Below are positions 26,572 through 35,386 of a stretch of DNA of 64,000 nucleotides, piece by piece (the stretch's first letter is position 1; every line of letters starts with the position of its first letter). The DNA lies in assembly GCF_047729875.1 (NCBI RefSeq), contig NZ_CP159826.1, forward strand, positions 3,162,001 to 3,226,000. Reading direction: 5' to 3'. The DNA comes from Marimicrobium sp913061115 (lineage in GTDB: Bacteria; Pseudomonadota; Gammaproteobacteria; Pseudomonadales; Halieaceae). Position numbers and translations under genes: made by a program. The notes below the pieces were generated by a model. That model made no database searches, had not been told where the DNA came from, and saw nothing but the letters and a program-made list of their open reading frames with translations.

Positions 26572-27863
26572 TGAGCATCGGCGTGCTGGATATCAACGAT
26601 AGCAATCTACAGCTGTGGCACGAGGGCACCACAGTGCAAAGTCCCGGCTATGTGTTGTTCCAGGAAAAAGAGTACCGCTTTGGCTCGCCCGCACGCGCCG
26701 CCGCCAGATTGCAACCGCGGGATATTAACACGCGGTATTGGTGGCAACTGAGCACCGAAACATTGCAGCCCGCGCTTGGCCCTGCGCGACACACAGGGGA
26801 CCTCGCTCATGCTCACCTCAAACAACTGCATCACGAAGCCAAAAGTCCCAGTGAGGTGTTGTTGGCCGTGTCAGGCAGTATGCAGCGCGAGCAACTCGCC
26901 CTGCTGCTAGGAATTGTGCAGCAATGTCCGTTCGACGCTGTCGGCCTGATCAATCGCAGTGTGGCACTGGCCAGCCTCTATAGTGGTGAACGTATTCTCC
27001 ATCTGGAAATTCAACTCCATCAGGCCGTGATCTCAGAGCTGACTAGACACAATCACCAGATTGAACTGCAGCGCACCACACCTCTGCCCGGTTGCGGCCT
27101 GCTGCAGCTGCAGGAGCGGCTGGTCGAGCTCATTGCCGCGGCGTTTGTGCGTCAAACCCGTTTCGATCCACGCCGCAAAGCGGATAGCGAACAACAGTTA
27201 TACGATGCTCTGCCCGCCGCTTTGCAGACACTGCAAAATGCTTCCGAAACCAATCTGGAGGTGAATGGTTATCAGGCGCGCATCAGCGCTCACGAACTGC
27301 AGACGGCGGGGAAACAGCTGTTCGACAGTGTGCGCGAGACTGTTGGTGTGCTGCGTCCTGACGACCAGATCATTGCAGACCCACTGGCAGCATTACTGCC
27401 GGGGCTAACCTCTGCATTCGAGCGCATCGCTGTGTTACAGCCAGACGACGTGCGGCGCGCACTGCAATCGCATCAGGAGCAATTGGTGCAACGCGAACAA
27501 GCTCTGAGCTTTGTAACAGCCCTACCGTGCCTCGATGCAGAGGTGGTCTCATCTGACGCAGCGAATAAAGGGCCACCGGTAACACCATCCCCAGCGCAAC
27601 CACCGGCTCAAGCCTCGACAACAGAGCCAACACATGTTCTTTACCGGCATCGCGCACAACCTTTAATGGAGACGGGAACCACACTGGAAGGCGGATGCGA
27701 TATCTATCGCGGTAACAAGGGCTGGCAATTACGTGACAGCGGTACACCGGCGATCGTTAATGGCGCAACGTATCACTCCGGTCAGATTTTGGCTTGCGGC
27801 GATACCATCAATACAGGCCAGGGCGTTACCGATATCGCGCTGTTAATCGAGGTGGTGGTCTAG
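26571..27863 (+). CDS. Operon gene 8: actin/Hsp70-fold-like protein with FHA-like C-terminus
   Basis: A 430-residue protein, no signal peptide, so cytoplasmic. The N-terminus (IGVLDINDSNLQLWHEG) resembles the phosphate-1 loop of actin-fold ATPases. Further segments (EVLLAVSGSMQREQLALLL; FDAVGLINRSVALASLYSG) fit the same fold. The last about 65 residues look like a degenerate FHA domain: GWQLRDSGTPAIVNGATYHS and ILACGDTINTG. Neither assignment is certain. It lies between the proton-channel gene and the VWA genes, so a cytoplasmic docking or energising role is inferred. Confidence 0.72.
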   Translation: MSIGVLDINDSNLQLWHEGTTVQSPGYVLFQEKEYRFGSPARAAARLQPRDINTRYWWQLSTETLQPALGPARHTGDLAHAHLKQLHHEAKSPSEVLLAVSGSMQREQLALLLGIVQQCPFDAVGLINRSVALASLYSGERILHLEIQLHQAVISELTRHNHQIELQRTTPLPGCGLLQLQERLVELIAAAFVRQTRFDPRRKADSEQQLYDALPAALQTLQNASETNLEVNGYQARISAHELQTAGKQLFDSVRETVGVLRPDDQIIADPLAALLPGLTSAFERIAVLQPDDVRRALQSHQEQLVQREQALSFVTALPCLDAEVVSSDAANKGPPVTPSPAQPPAQASTTEPTHVLYRHRAQPLMETGTTLEGGCDIYRGNKGWQLRDSGTPAIVNGATYHSGQILACGDTINTGQGVTDIALLIEVVV

Positions 27864-27868
27864 CCAGC

Positions 27869-28960
27869 ATGGCAAGAAAAAAACGCGAATTTACCACCTT
27901 TAACCTCAGCTTTCTAGACATTATGTCCTGCGGCTTTGGCGCAGTCATTCTTGTCTTCCTCATCATGAATCATGGCATTGTAGAGCAGAAAACGGAGTTG
28001 AATGAAGACTTGTTGTCGGAAGTCAATCTACTCAACGAGGATGTCACTGAAGGCACAGAGGGCTTAGTACGACTGCGTAATACGTTGTCAGACGTAGATT
28101 TAAAAACGGCGGAGGCACAGGGGCTGTCGACCCGCATAGCGCAGGATACGGAAAACTACGAGGCTCAAATAGAGGCCCGCAAACGTGATGGTTATACCGA
28201 CAGTAGCGATATTGAAAGCCTGAAGGCTGAACTACTGTCACTCGAAGCAGAGGTCAAGGCGTTGCGTCAAGCAAGCCAAGATAGTGGTGGCAACAACGCC
28301 CGCTCCTTCATCGGAGAAGGCGACCGCCAGTACCTAACGGGATTGAAGCTTGGAGGAAGCCATATTGCCATATTGCTCGATGTGTCGGCCAGCATGCTGG
28401 CGGAGAAAGTGGTGCAAATCATTCGTCTGCGCAATATGAGTGCGTCGATTCAACGCAAGGCTGACAAGTGGACCCAGAGTCTTAATACGGTGGATTGGCT
28501 GACAGCGCAGCTACCGGTTGCCAGTCACTATCAGGTCATCACCTTCAACACCACAGCAACCTCGGCATTGCCCAACACGGACGGCAAATGGCTGAAAGTC
28601 GCTGACCAGCCACAGCTGGCAAAATTATCAAGCGTGCTGGGGAACATGACGCCCAGTGGCGGAACCAGCCTTGAAAATGCCTTTATCGCGCTACAAAAGC
28701 TATCACCACTGCCCGATAATATCTTTCTGATTACTGACGGACTTCCTACGCAGGGGACCACCCCCCCACGCGGTAGCAAAGTGAGTGGCCGGGAACGTCA
28801 AAGGCTGTATGCTCAAGCGATCCGGCAGCTACCGACCAAGGTACCCGTCAATATCATACTGGCACCGATGGAGGGCGATCCCATGGCAGTGTCAGAGCTG
28901 TGGCAGCTCGCGCAAGCTACTCGGGGCTCATTGCTTAGTCCTTCACGAGACTGGCCCTGA
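27869..28960 (+). CDS. Operon gene 9: VWA-domain protein with TolR/ExbD-like N-terminal helix
   Basis: A 363-residue protein. The N-terminus NLSFLDIMSCGFGAVILVFL is a transmembrane helix with an aspartate placed as in TolR/ExbD (compare the PLxDV pattern). A coiled-coil region (about 40-135) precedes a periplasmic VWA domain: HIAILLDVSASM (DxSxS of the MIDAS), SGGTS and ITDGLPT complete the metal site. The ATG at 27869 is preferred over 27794. The fusion of proton-channel partner helix and VWA is the likely stator-to-ligand link. Confidence 0.85.
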   Translation: MARKKREFTTFNLSFLDIMSCGFGAVILVFLIMNHGIVEQKTELNEDLLSEVNLLNEDVTEGTEGLVRLRNTLSDVDLKTAEAQGLSTRIAQDTENYEAQIEARKRDGYTDSSDIESLKAELLSLEAEVKALRQASQDSGGNNARSFIGEGDRQYLTGLKLGGSHIAILLDVSASMLAEKVVQIIRLRNMSASIQRKADKWTQSLNTVDWLTAQLPVASHYQVITFNTTATSALPNTDGKWLKVADQPQLAKLSSVLGNMTPSGGTSLENAFIALQKLSPLPDNIFLITDGLPTQGTTPPRGSKVSGRERQRLYAQAIRQLPTKVPVNIILAPMEGDPMAVSELWQLAQATRGSLLSPSRDWP

Positions 28961-29967
28961 TGGCGCGGCGCAGGGGAAGGGGGAGAGCCCCGGAAGAGTT
29001 TTCGCTATCGTTCCTCGACGTCATCTGTTGCGGCTTTGGGGCGATTATTCTACTGCTAATGATCACCAAAACGGCAGAGCCACAGATCATCGAAGCATCC
29101 ACCATCAACCTAGAGGGGACGGTGGCTGAACTGCAGCAACAGGTATTTCAAATTCGCGGCGAAACAAAAATTCTCAATCGAGATCTGAACGCCAAGCAAG
29201 AACAGCTGTCTGACTATGAACAGCGTATTGCAATTCTGCGCGGTCAGATGGCCAGCGTAAAGTCGCGCTACGACAGTCTGCAGGTTGAGACCAGCAGTAA
29301 TTCAGCGATTTCGGGACAGTTGGCCGTAGCAAAACAGACGCTAACTGAAGAGATGGAACGTCTTTTGGGCACACAGTATCGTTCTAAGAACCAGTTAATT
29401 GGTGGCATCCCTGTGGACAGCGAGTACATCATTTTCGTCATTGATACATCAGGATCTATGTATAGCAATGCTTGGGAGCGTGTACTGGAAGAGGTTCAAG
29501 CGACACTAAGTATCTACCCCAAGGTCAAAGGCATACAAGTGATGAACGACATGGGGAGGTACATGTTTCCTAGCTACCGCGGGAGGTGGATACCCGACAC
29601 ACCGGGGAGACGCGAGGTGATCATAAAAAACCTGCGGGGCTGGAATGTTTTTAGCAACTCCAGCCCGGTGGAAGGAATTGAGACCGCCATTCGCGCGTTT
29701 GCGGCACCGGACAAAAAAATTAGTATCTATGTGTTCGGTGATGAATTTACTGGCAAGTCTATCTCGCAGGTCGTTGACACCGTGGACCGCATCAATCGAG
29801 TCGATGCTAATGGCGATCGACTGGTGCGCATTCACGCTGTTGGCTTTCCTGTGCTATTTGATCCCCGCGCAAGTAATCAGACGACGGGGGTTCGCTTTGC
29901 CGCGCTCATGCGCGAACTCACGTATCGTAATGGCGGCACATTTGTCGGACTCAATGACTTCCGTTAA
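28960..29967 (+). CDS. Operon gene 10: second VWA-domain protein with the same TolR/ExbD-like helix
   Basis: A 335-residue paralogue. The N-terminus SLSFLDVICCGFGAIILLLM repeats the signature of the preceding product, including the aspartate and CGFGA. A coiled coil (about 55-140) is followed by a VWA domain with DTSGSM in the MIDAS position and IYVFGDEFTG near the end. The VWA parts of the two proteins differ substantially, so this is an old duplication. The start overlaps the previous stop by one base (TGATG). Confidence 0.85.
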   Translation: MARRRGRGRAPEEFSLSFLDVICCGFGAIILLLMITKTAEPQIIEASTINLEGTVAELQQQVFQIRGETKILNRDLNAKQEQLSDYEQRIAILRGQMASVKSRYDSLQVETSSNSAISGQLAVAKQTLTEEMERLLGTQYRSKNQLIGGIPVDSEYIIFVIDTSGSMYSNAWERVLEEVQATLSIYPKVKGIQVMNDMGRYMFPSYRGRWIPDTPGRREVIIKNLRGWNVFSNSSPVEGIETAIRAFAAPDKKISIYVFGDEFTGKSISQVVDTVDRINRVDANGDRLVRIHAVGFPVLFDPRASNQTTGVRFAALMRELTYRNGGTFVGLNDFR

Positions 29968-30601
29968 TCGCCTGCGCTGGCTGTTCGCATTGCTAATGCT
30001 GGTCGCATTGGCTGGCTGCGGACCCAACAGGGTTGTTGTAGACGGCAACTTTCCACCCCCGTTGATCGAACCGCTGCCGCTCACTCTGGGTGTGTGGCTT
30101 GGTGACGACTTCGCGCTGCACGAGTTCTCAGAAGAAGCCAAAGGTCGCAACGAATCGAGCTGGGTAGTCAATACCGGGGCAGCTCAGATAAAAATGTGGG
30201 ACAGTCTACTGGCTGGCATGTTTAAGCAGATTACTGTGCTCACTAGCCCACCTCAGCCCGGGCAATCAGGCCCAGTCGTAGACGCAGTACTGATTCCACA
30301 TGTCGAGGAACTACAGTACGCCATCCCTGCACATACCCAAATCAAGGTCTATGAGATCTGGATACGCTATCGCTTTGAGTTAGTCTCCCCGGGCGGCCAG
30401 CCGATTGCCGAGTGGACCATGAGCAGTTACGGAAAGACACCCACAGCATTTCTGCAAAACGACCAGGAAGCGGTAAACCTTGCAGCCGTAATGGCGCTGC
30501 GGGATGCCGGTGCTCATTTTGTCAGCCAGTTTACGCAGATTCCCGCGGTGCAGGGTTGGTTACAAGAGCAGGGTATACCATCGAGGGCGATGACTCGATG
30601 A
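29954..30601 (+). CDS. Operon gene 11: lipoprotein of unknown function
   Basis: A 215-residue lipoprotein with lipobox VALAGC (Cys about 22). The body is a compact alpha/beta domain (LTLGVWLGDDFALHEFSEE; VDAVLIPHVEELQYAIP; IKVYEIWIRYRFELVSPG). The last pattern resembles small outer-membrane-associated lipoproteins that bind or chaperone other components, but no family is certain. The ATG at 29954 overlaps the VWA gene by 14 bases; the frame is open further upstream but only as a shadow of that gene. Confidence 0.8.
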   Translation: MTSVNRLRWLFALLMLVALAGCGPNRVVVDGNFPPPLIEPLPLTLGVWLGDDFALHEFSEEAKGRNESSWVVNTGAAQIKMWDSLLAGMFKQITVLTSPPQPGQSGPVVDAVLIPHVEELQYAIPAHTQIKVYEIWIRYRFELVSPGGQPIAEWTMSSYGKTPTAFLQNDQEAVNLAAVMALRDAGAHFVSQFTQIPAVQGWLQEQGIPSRAMTR

Positions 30602-31254
30602 ACGCTTCTTTTATTTCCATGCTCACTGTGTGCGCCAGCCTGTCACTCACCGCCGCATGCGTGACGTCCACCGTGGATGAAATGACATTCAATGAACCGA
30701 CCGAAGGCATTGGCGATTCCAGCGTGGTAATTTTGGGGCGACGTCATAGCAGTGACTATGAAACCGAGCCTGACTTTGTCGCCTGCGTCGGGGACCATAT
30801 TACCTCTCACGACGGATCGATCAGGGTCATTGATGAACTGGAATTTCTCAACGCGTTGTATCCGTGGTTTGAGCCGCGCACGGCGCCGCTGTACCCTGAC
30901 AATATCGAACAGTTGCTGCAGCAACAGCCGGTGGCTGAGAAAATGCTGGCACTGAAACTCGAATACCTTATTTGGCTAGACGGCTCAACAGTGCGCACCG
31001 AAGGCGCGGGCTCAATGGCCTGCTCATTCAATGGCTGCTTTGGCTTTGGGACCTGGGGCCATGATGCCAATTATGAGGCGACTATCTGGGACTTTACCGA
31101 CCAGACTGAAGTGGGCCAGGTTAACACCAGCGCCTCAGGCCAGTCCTATATGCCAGCGGTGATCATACCGATACCCATTATTGCGCCGGTGCAGGGTGCT
31201 GCCTGTGATGGCATTGGCGATCAGTTATTGGAATTCCTCTCAAGCGAATACTAA
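30598..31254 (+). CDS. Operon gene 12: lipoprotein of unknown function
   Basis: A 218-residue lipoprotein, lipobox LTAAC (Cys about 21). It has a conserved-looking CSFNGCFGFGTWGHDANYEA segment and a Pro/Ile-rich patch (AVIIPIPIIAPVQG) near the end. The four-base ATGA overlap with the previous stop indicates translational coupling. No family is recognised. With genes 2, 3, 11 and 13 it makes five predicted lipoproteins in one operon. Confidence 0.8.
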   Translation: MNASFISMLTVCASLSLTAACVTSTVDEMTFNEPTEGIGDSSVVILGRRHSSDYETEPDFVACVGDHITSHDGSIRVIDELEFLNALYPWFEPRTAPLYPDNIEQLLQQQPVAEKMLALKLEYLIWLDGSTVRTEGAGSMACSFNGCFGFGTWGHDANYEATIWDFTDQTEVGQVNTSASGQSYMPAVIIPIPIIAPVQGAACDGIGDQLLEFLSSEY

Positions 31255-31263
31255 GAGGTATAC

Positions 31264-32664
31264 GTGAACAGACAGCAACCTACTCATAGTTTTTTTGTTA
31301 CTACTGTGACCGTGGCTTTGGTATTTCTGACCGGCTGTGCGGGCAACGCCTCGATTGGTAAAAATCAGCATGCGGAACTACTTGGTCAGCGTGCCATCTA
31401 TAATGATCCGCCATTACAAGCCTATGTCAATCGCGTCGGTCAACGTCTGGTCGCCAGCAGTGACGACCCCAACGGTACCTTTACCTTTACTGTTATCGAC
31501 AGCCCGGACATTAACGCCTTTGCCGCTCCAGGAGGGTATATCTATGTTAACCGGGGCCTGCTGGCCTATTTGGACAATGAGGCGGAGTTGGCCGCAGTAC
31601 TGGCACATGAAATAGGCCATGTTACCGCCAGTCACCACAACCGGCGGCAAGCTGCGTCGGTGACAAATTCAGTAGTGGCGACCACCACCTATGTCCTCAC
31701 CGGCAGCAGCGACCTTGCGAGCGCCTCCACTATGTATGGCGGCGAATTGATCAGCGGCTACGGACGGGACATGGAGTTGGAAGCCGATGGTTTGGGCGCC
31801 CAGACTATGCATCAGTCCGGCTATGATACTGATTCACTGCTGGAAGTCATTGGCGTACTGAAGGATCAGGAGCAGTTCCAACGCGTGCAGTCCAAAAGCG
31901 GCGGCAAGCCGGTCGCCTCCTATCACGGCCTGTACGCCAGCCATCCACGCAACGATCAGCGCCTCAAGACAGTGGTCAAAGCCGCAGGGCAACTCGGGGG
32001 CGAAACCCAAATTGATGATCCGTCTGTGCCCGGCGAATTTCAGCGTCACCTAGAAGGACTTGTGTGGGGCAAAAGCGTGCAGAGCGAACGCACAGAAAAT
32101 CGCTATTACCACAACAAACTCGGCTTCACGTTTGAACAGCCGGTAGGCTGGACAGTCAGGGCTGGCTCAAAAACTATCGTTGCGCGCGCACCGAATGGTA
32201 GTGCAGAACTGTCTATCAGCATAAGGCGTCGCGACCAGAAACTAACGCCTCGATCAGTACTGGAAAAAAATGCTACCGGGACACTCAGTGCCGGTGTTGC
32301 GTTGGATCAATTCGGATTGGAAGGCTACACCGCGGTTGCCAGTAGCGGTGAAAAATCGCGTCGTGTTGGTGTCGTTGATTACAATAATCTCAGTTATCTT
32401 TTTGACGGCAAGGCACAGGACTTTGCGCTGGAAGATGGCGTTCTGCTCTCTATGATCGAGAGTTTTCGTCCGACGCTGCCCGCAGAACGACAGGGCTCAT
32501 CGGGCTATTATGTGCACTATATTCAGGTGCCACGGGGCGCCACCATATCCAGTCTTGCGGCAAGCATGCGCATACCCAATGCGGATGCTCAGCTGCGTCT
32601 GCTGAACGGACTTTACCCGCGGGGCGAACCGCGCATTGGAGATTGGGTCAAGGTTATTCAATAA
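31264..32664 (+). CDS. Operon gene 13: M48-family zinc metalloprotease lipoprotein
   Basis: A 466-residue predicted lipoprotein (lipobox LTGC, Cys about 25). The M48 site HEIGH is at about residues 116-120, with the third ligand in MELEADGLGA. Relatives (BepA, LoiP, YggG) control outer-membrane protein quality. The C-terminal part ends with a short repeat-like domain (YYVHYIQVPRGATISSLA ... IGDWVKVIQ). The start is GTG at 31264. It ends the block and overlaps the convergent DUF2288 gene by 11 bases. It could process or quality-check the operon's other envelope proteins. Confidence 0.9.
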   Translation: MNRQQPTHSFFVTTVTVALVFLTGCAGNASIGKNQHAELLGQRAIYNDPPLQAYVNRVGQRLVASSDDPNGTFTFTVIDSPDINAFAAPGGYIYVNRGLLAYLDNEAELAAVLAHEIGHVTASHHNRRQAASVTNSVVATTTYVLTGSSDLASASTMYGGELISGYGRDMELEADGLGAQTMHQSGYDTDSLLEVIGVLKDQEQFQRVQSKSGGKPVASYHGLYASHPRNDQRLKTVVKAAGQLGGETQIDDPSVPGEFQRHLEGLVWGKSVQSERTENRYYHNKLGFTFEQPVGWTVRAGSKTIVARAPNGSAELSISIRRRDQKLTPRSVLEKNATGTLSAGVALDQFGLEGYTAVASSGEKSRRVGVVDYNNLSYLFDGKAQDFALEDGVLLSMIESFRPTLPAERQGSSGYYVHYIQVPRGATISSLAASMRIPNADAQLRLLNGLYPRGEPRIGDWVKVIQ

Positions 32665-32983
32665 GAGGAGTATCGTCGGGTTGCTGGACTAACACCCAAG
32701 GGGCTGCCACCACCGCCCACAGCTCTGTGTTGCTCTCGTACCAGATTAACGCCTGCTCGTCGCTGACGGCCGCCACATCACCGCTCTCTATCCAACCCTG
32801 AAAGCGAGTCGTATTGTCGAGACCCAGTTGCACCGCAACCTCCACCAGATTCAATCCGGACACCACCCTGATTACGCTACCGCCCGCATAATACGTCTGC
32901 AGCTCATGCCAGTGAATACGCGCAGTCTGTTGATGGTAGTCCTGACGCAGCCGTTGTTCTCGCTCGGTGACATCTTTATCCAT
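32654..32983 (-). CDS. DUF2288-family protein
   Basis: A 109-residue cytoplasmic protein. The pattern ARIHWHELQTYYAGGSVIRV, GLNLVEVAVQLGLDN and ELWAVVAAPWVLVQ matches DUF2288, a small conserved gammaproteobacterial and cyanobacterial family of unknown function. The frame extends to 33028, but the ATG at 32983 gives the family's usual length. The end overlaps the 3' end of the M48 gene on the opposite strand. Confidence 0.8.
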   Translation of the reverse strand: MDKDVTEREQRLRQDYHQQTARIHWHELQTYYAGGSVIRVVSGLNLVEVAVQLGLDNTTRFQGWIESGDVAAVSDEQALIWYESNTELWAVVAAPWVLVQQPDDTPLIE

Positions 32984-33043
32984 AACGAGAATCTGCGACG
33001 AAGGGATTATTTCTCCCCCCATACCCAAAGGTCGGCATCTCGG

Positions 33044-33517
33044 TTACTTGGCAAGCCAGTAAGTATTAGTCACTTTAGCAACTCCTCCAGCTAACATCTC
33101 GTATTCATAACTACCGCGTATACCAGAATATTTTCCTGTCCCCCCGACAATCGCGCCTACATGACCGTGACCTTCTTTTAATGGAAGCCCATGATCCGTT
33201 TGTATCAGGTTCAATTTGTATATACTGCCGTCGGGATACACTGACTCCACCATGAAGGACCTGGTAGTACGCGTCAAAGTATCATTTAGGTGGACAAGCG
33301 TCGCCTGCCCAAAATATTCGCCTACCACAGGGCCACCAATGGACGACCTAAGCGAACCTTCGCTAGTATACATATCTCCAATAGAGGGCCCCGCGGGCAT
33401 CACATCCAAAACTTGGGGCACAGCGGCGTCTGGGTACTCCACCGACTGCAACTGTTCGGCAAAGGCAGCCATGTTCAACCCAATAAAAAGGGCTATATAA
33501 GTAATAGCTTTTTTCAT
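33044..33517 (-). CDS. Secreted allene-oxide-cyclase/dirigent-like barrel protein
   Basis: A 157-residue precursor with a signal peptide (about 1-20, ending MAAFA). The C-terminal GGTGKYSGIRGSYEYEML is characteristic of the allene-oxide-cyclase barrel fold seen in plant AOC, dirigent proteins and some bacterial homologues. The N-terminal half (VGEYFGQATLVHLNDTLTRT) fits the same beta barrel. The ligand is unknown; bacterial members are mostly uncharacterised. The start at 33517 is chosen because GGAG lies six bases before it; the frame is open to 33580. Confidence 0.75.
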   Translation of the reverse strand: MKKAITYIALFIGLNMAAFAEQLQSVEYPDAAVPQVLDVMPAGPSIGDMYTSEGSLRSSIGGPVVGEYFGQATLVHLNDTLTRTTRSFMVESVYPDGSIYKLNLIQTDHGLPLKEGHGHVGAIVGGTGKYSGIRGSYEYEMLAGGVAKVTNTYWLAK

Positions 33518-33746
33518 GCCGCGCTCCAGGTTGACTATTGATGCGATCGATATCATGGACACGTAGAAGAAAAAAGTCACGTTCTAATAATAAGAACCCC
33601 TTCCCAGCACCCCAGAAATGAGTACGGTAGCCCCCCTCAGGACACCGCAGCGAATGGGGGGGAACAGATGACCAAAGGTGGAAATACCGACCGAAGATAT
33701 GAGAAAAGTTGTTTAAGACCCGCTGGCGTCATATTCATTGGTTACT

Positions 33747-35069
33747 TTATCCGGTGGGCGTTAATAACTCCCGCTCACTCGTGCCGCCCTGATTCGTATC
33801 AGCATCCGCATTGGGGTCAAGAAACACGCTTTCATCAAATTGCTTTTCACTGTGAGCGACTACCAGCGAGACCACTGAATCACCCGTCACATTCACCGCG
33901 GTTCGCACCATATCCAAAAGCCGATCGACGCCAATAATCAGTGCAATGCCCTCTACTGGCAGCCCCACCTGTCCCAGCACCATCGCGAGCGTAATCAAGC
34001 CCACCCCAGGCACAGCTGCGGTGCCGATTGAGGCCAGCGTCGCCGTGATAATGACCGTAAGGAAAGCCATCATGGATAGGTCTACACCGTAGACTTGGGC
34101 GATAAAGACGGTGGCCACGCCCTGCATAATGGCAGTGCCGTCCATGTTAATAGTCGCGCCAAGAGGAACTGTAAATCCAGCGACGGAGTTGTGCACACCC
34201 ATCCTGCGCTCCACGGTGCGCAACGTAACCGGCAGGGTAGCGCCGGACGAAGCGGTACTAAACGCAAAAGCCCACACGGGCCGCATTTTAGTAAAGAGTA
34301 TGCGCGGAGACAGCCCCGTCAGTCCCTTTAGCAGCAAACTGTAGGTCACAAAAGCATGAAACAGTAATACGCCAAGAACGGTAAAGAAGTAGCCGGCCAG
34401 ATGCAGAATAACGCCGACACCCATCTCTGCAAATAATTTCGCCAGCAGAGCGAAGACGCCATAAGGCGCGAGGGTCATCAATATACCGACCATCGTCATG
34501 ACGACGCCTTCCATATCCCGGAAAAAACTAGCGATGCGCCGCCCCGGCTCGCCCGCACGGGAAATTGCGAAACCGAATAACAGTGCAAAGACAATAATTT
34601 GCAGCATTTTCCCCTCAGCCATCGCCTGCACCGGATTAGTAGGAAAAATATTCACTAGCACATCAACCAAAGGCGGCGGCACTGAAGGTTTATAATTGGC
34701 CACCCCTTCCATCACCACTCCATCGCCAGGGCCGACAAAGACTGCAAATGATAACGCTACGGTGATCGCTACCGCAGTAGTCAACAGGTAAAAAATGACG
34801 GTTTTACCGGCGATAGGACCCATACGTGAACTGTTTGCCAGAGAACTGGAACCGCAGATTAGCGACACTAGCACCAGTGGCACCACCAATAACTTGAGCG
34901 AGGCCACGAAAATTCGGCCTACCGCATCTAATAGCCCCGAAACAATATACGTATCCAATGCAGACCGCACAGACTCCGGCAAGGCCGTGCTATGCAATGC
35001 GACATTGAACAGACACCCCAGCACGATACCCGCCACCATAGCGATCAAAATACGATTAGTAAGGCTCAT
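33747..35069 (-). CDS. Dicarboxylate/amino-acid:cation symporter (DAACS family)
   Basis: Inner-membrane sodium- or proton-coupled importer of glutamate/aspartate or C4-dicarboxylates. The 440-residue protein has the re-entrant hairpin STASSGATLPVTLRTVE and the NMDGTAIMQG motif, both diagnostic of GltP/DctA-type transporters. Several hydrophobic helices fill the N-terminal half. The ATG at 35069 overlaps the stop of the Kazal-like lipoprotein gene as ATGA, so the two are translated together. Confidence 0.93.
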   Translation of the reverse strand: MSLTNRILIAMVAGIVLGCLFNVALHSTALPESVRSALDTYIVSGLLDAVGRIFVASLKLLVVPLVLVSLICGSSSLANSSRMGPIAGKTVIFYLLTTAVAITVALSFAVFVGPGDGVVMEGVANYKPSVPPPLVDVLVNIFPTNPVQAMAEGKMLQIIVFALLFGFAISRAGEPGRRIASFFRDMEGVVMTMVGILMTLAPYGVFALLAKLFAEMGVGVILHLAGYFFTVLGVLLFHAFVTYSLLLKGLTGLSPRILFTKMRPVWAFAFSTASSGATLPVTLRTVERRMGVHNSVAGFTVPLGATINMDGTAIMQGVATVFIAQVYGVDLSMMAFLTVIITATLASIGTAAVPGVGLITLAMVLGQVGLPVEGIALIIGVDRLLDMVRTAVNVTGDSVVSLVVAHSEKQFDESVFLDPNADADTNQGGTSERELLTPTG

Positions 35070-35296
35070 TCGGGGCACGGTCCGGTCTCATAACCCGACA
35101 CCGCCTCGCTAGAGCAGGCGGTGCAAGGTGAAGAGAATTCCTTGCGCCCACCCTCCACCAGCACGGCGCACGTCGGCGCATACTGCATAGTGCACACCAA
35201 CGGCCGAGGGTCGGCACAAGGATTAGCAGGCTCAGGCGTGCTCACACAAGCAGACAGCATTGTGATGAGGGCGACACAAACAAAAACACTTCGCAT
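35066..35296 (-). CDS. Small Kazal-like lipoprotein
   Basis: A 76-residue lipoprotein (lipobox MLSAC, Cys about 17) with a cysteine-rich mature part: CADPRPLVCTMQYAPTC then SSPCTACSSEAVSGYETGPC. The spacing resembles a Kazal-type inhibitor or follistatin-like module, as found in some bacterial secreted proteins. GGAGGAAATAATG at the start gives strong initiation. Its stop overlaps the symporter start. The target, if it inhibits a protease, is unknown; the M20 peptidase gene is the next one upstream. Confidence 0.68.
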   Translation of the reverse strand: MRSVFVCVALITMLSACVSTPEPANPCADPRPLVCTMQYAPTCAVLVEGGRKEFSSPCTACSSEAVSGYETGPCPE

Positions 35297-35386
35297 TATT
35301 TCCTCCAGAGCGGGTGCGATTCAATCAGCTCGGTGAAGCGTAACATTGTGATACCGACTGCGCACGCCCAACCTGCGTGCCAAGTC

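Noticed and set aside
18310..32664. Zorya-type antiphage defence
   Set aside because: The channel resembles ZorA-type proteins, but no ZorB with an OmpA-like domain, no ZorC/D helicase-nuclease and no nuclease of any kind is present.
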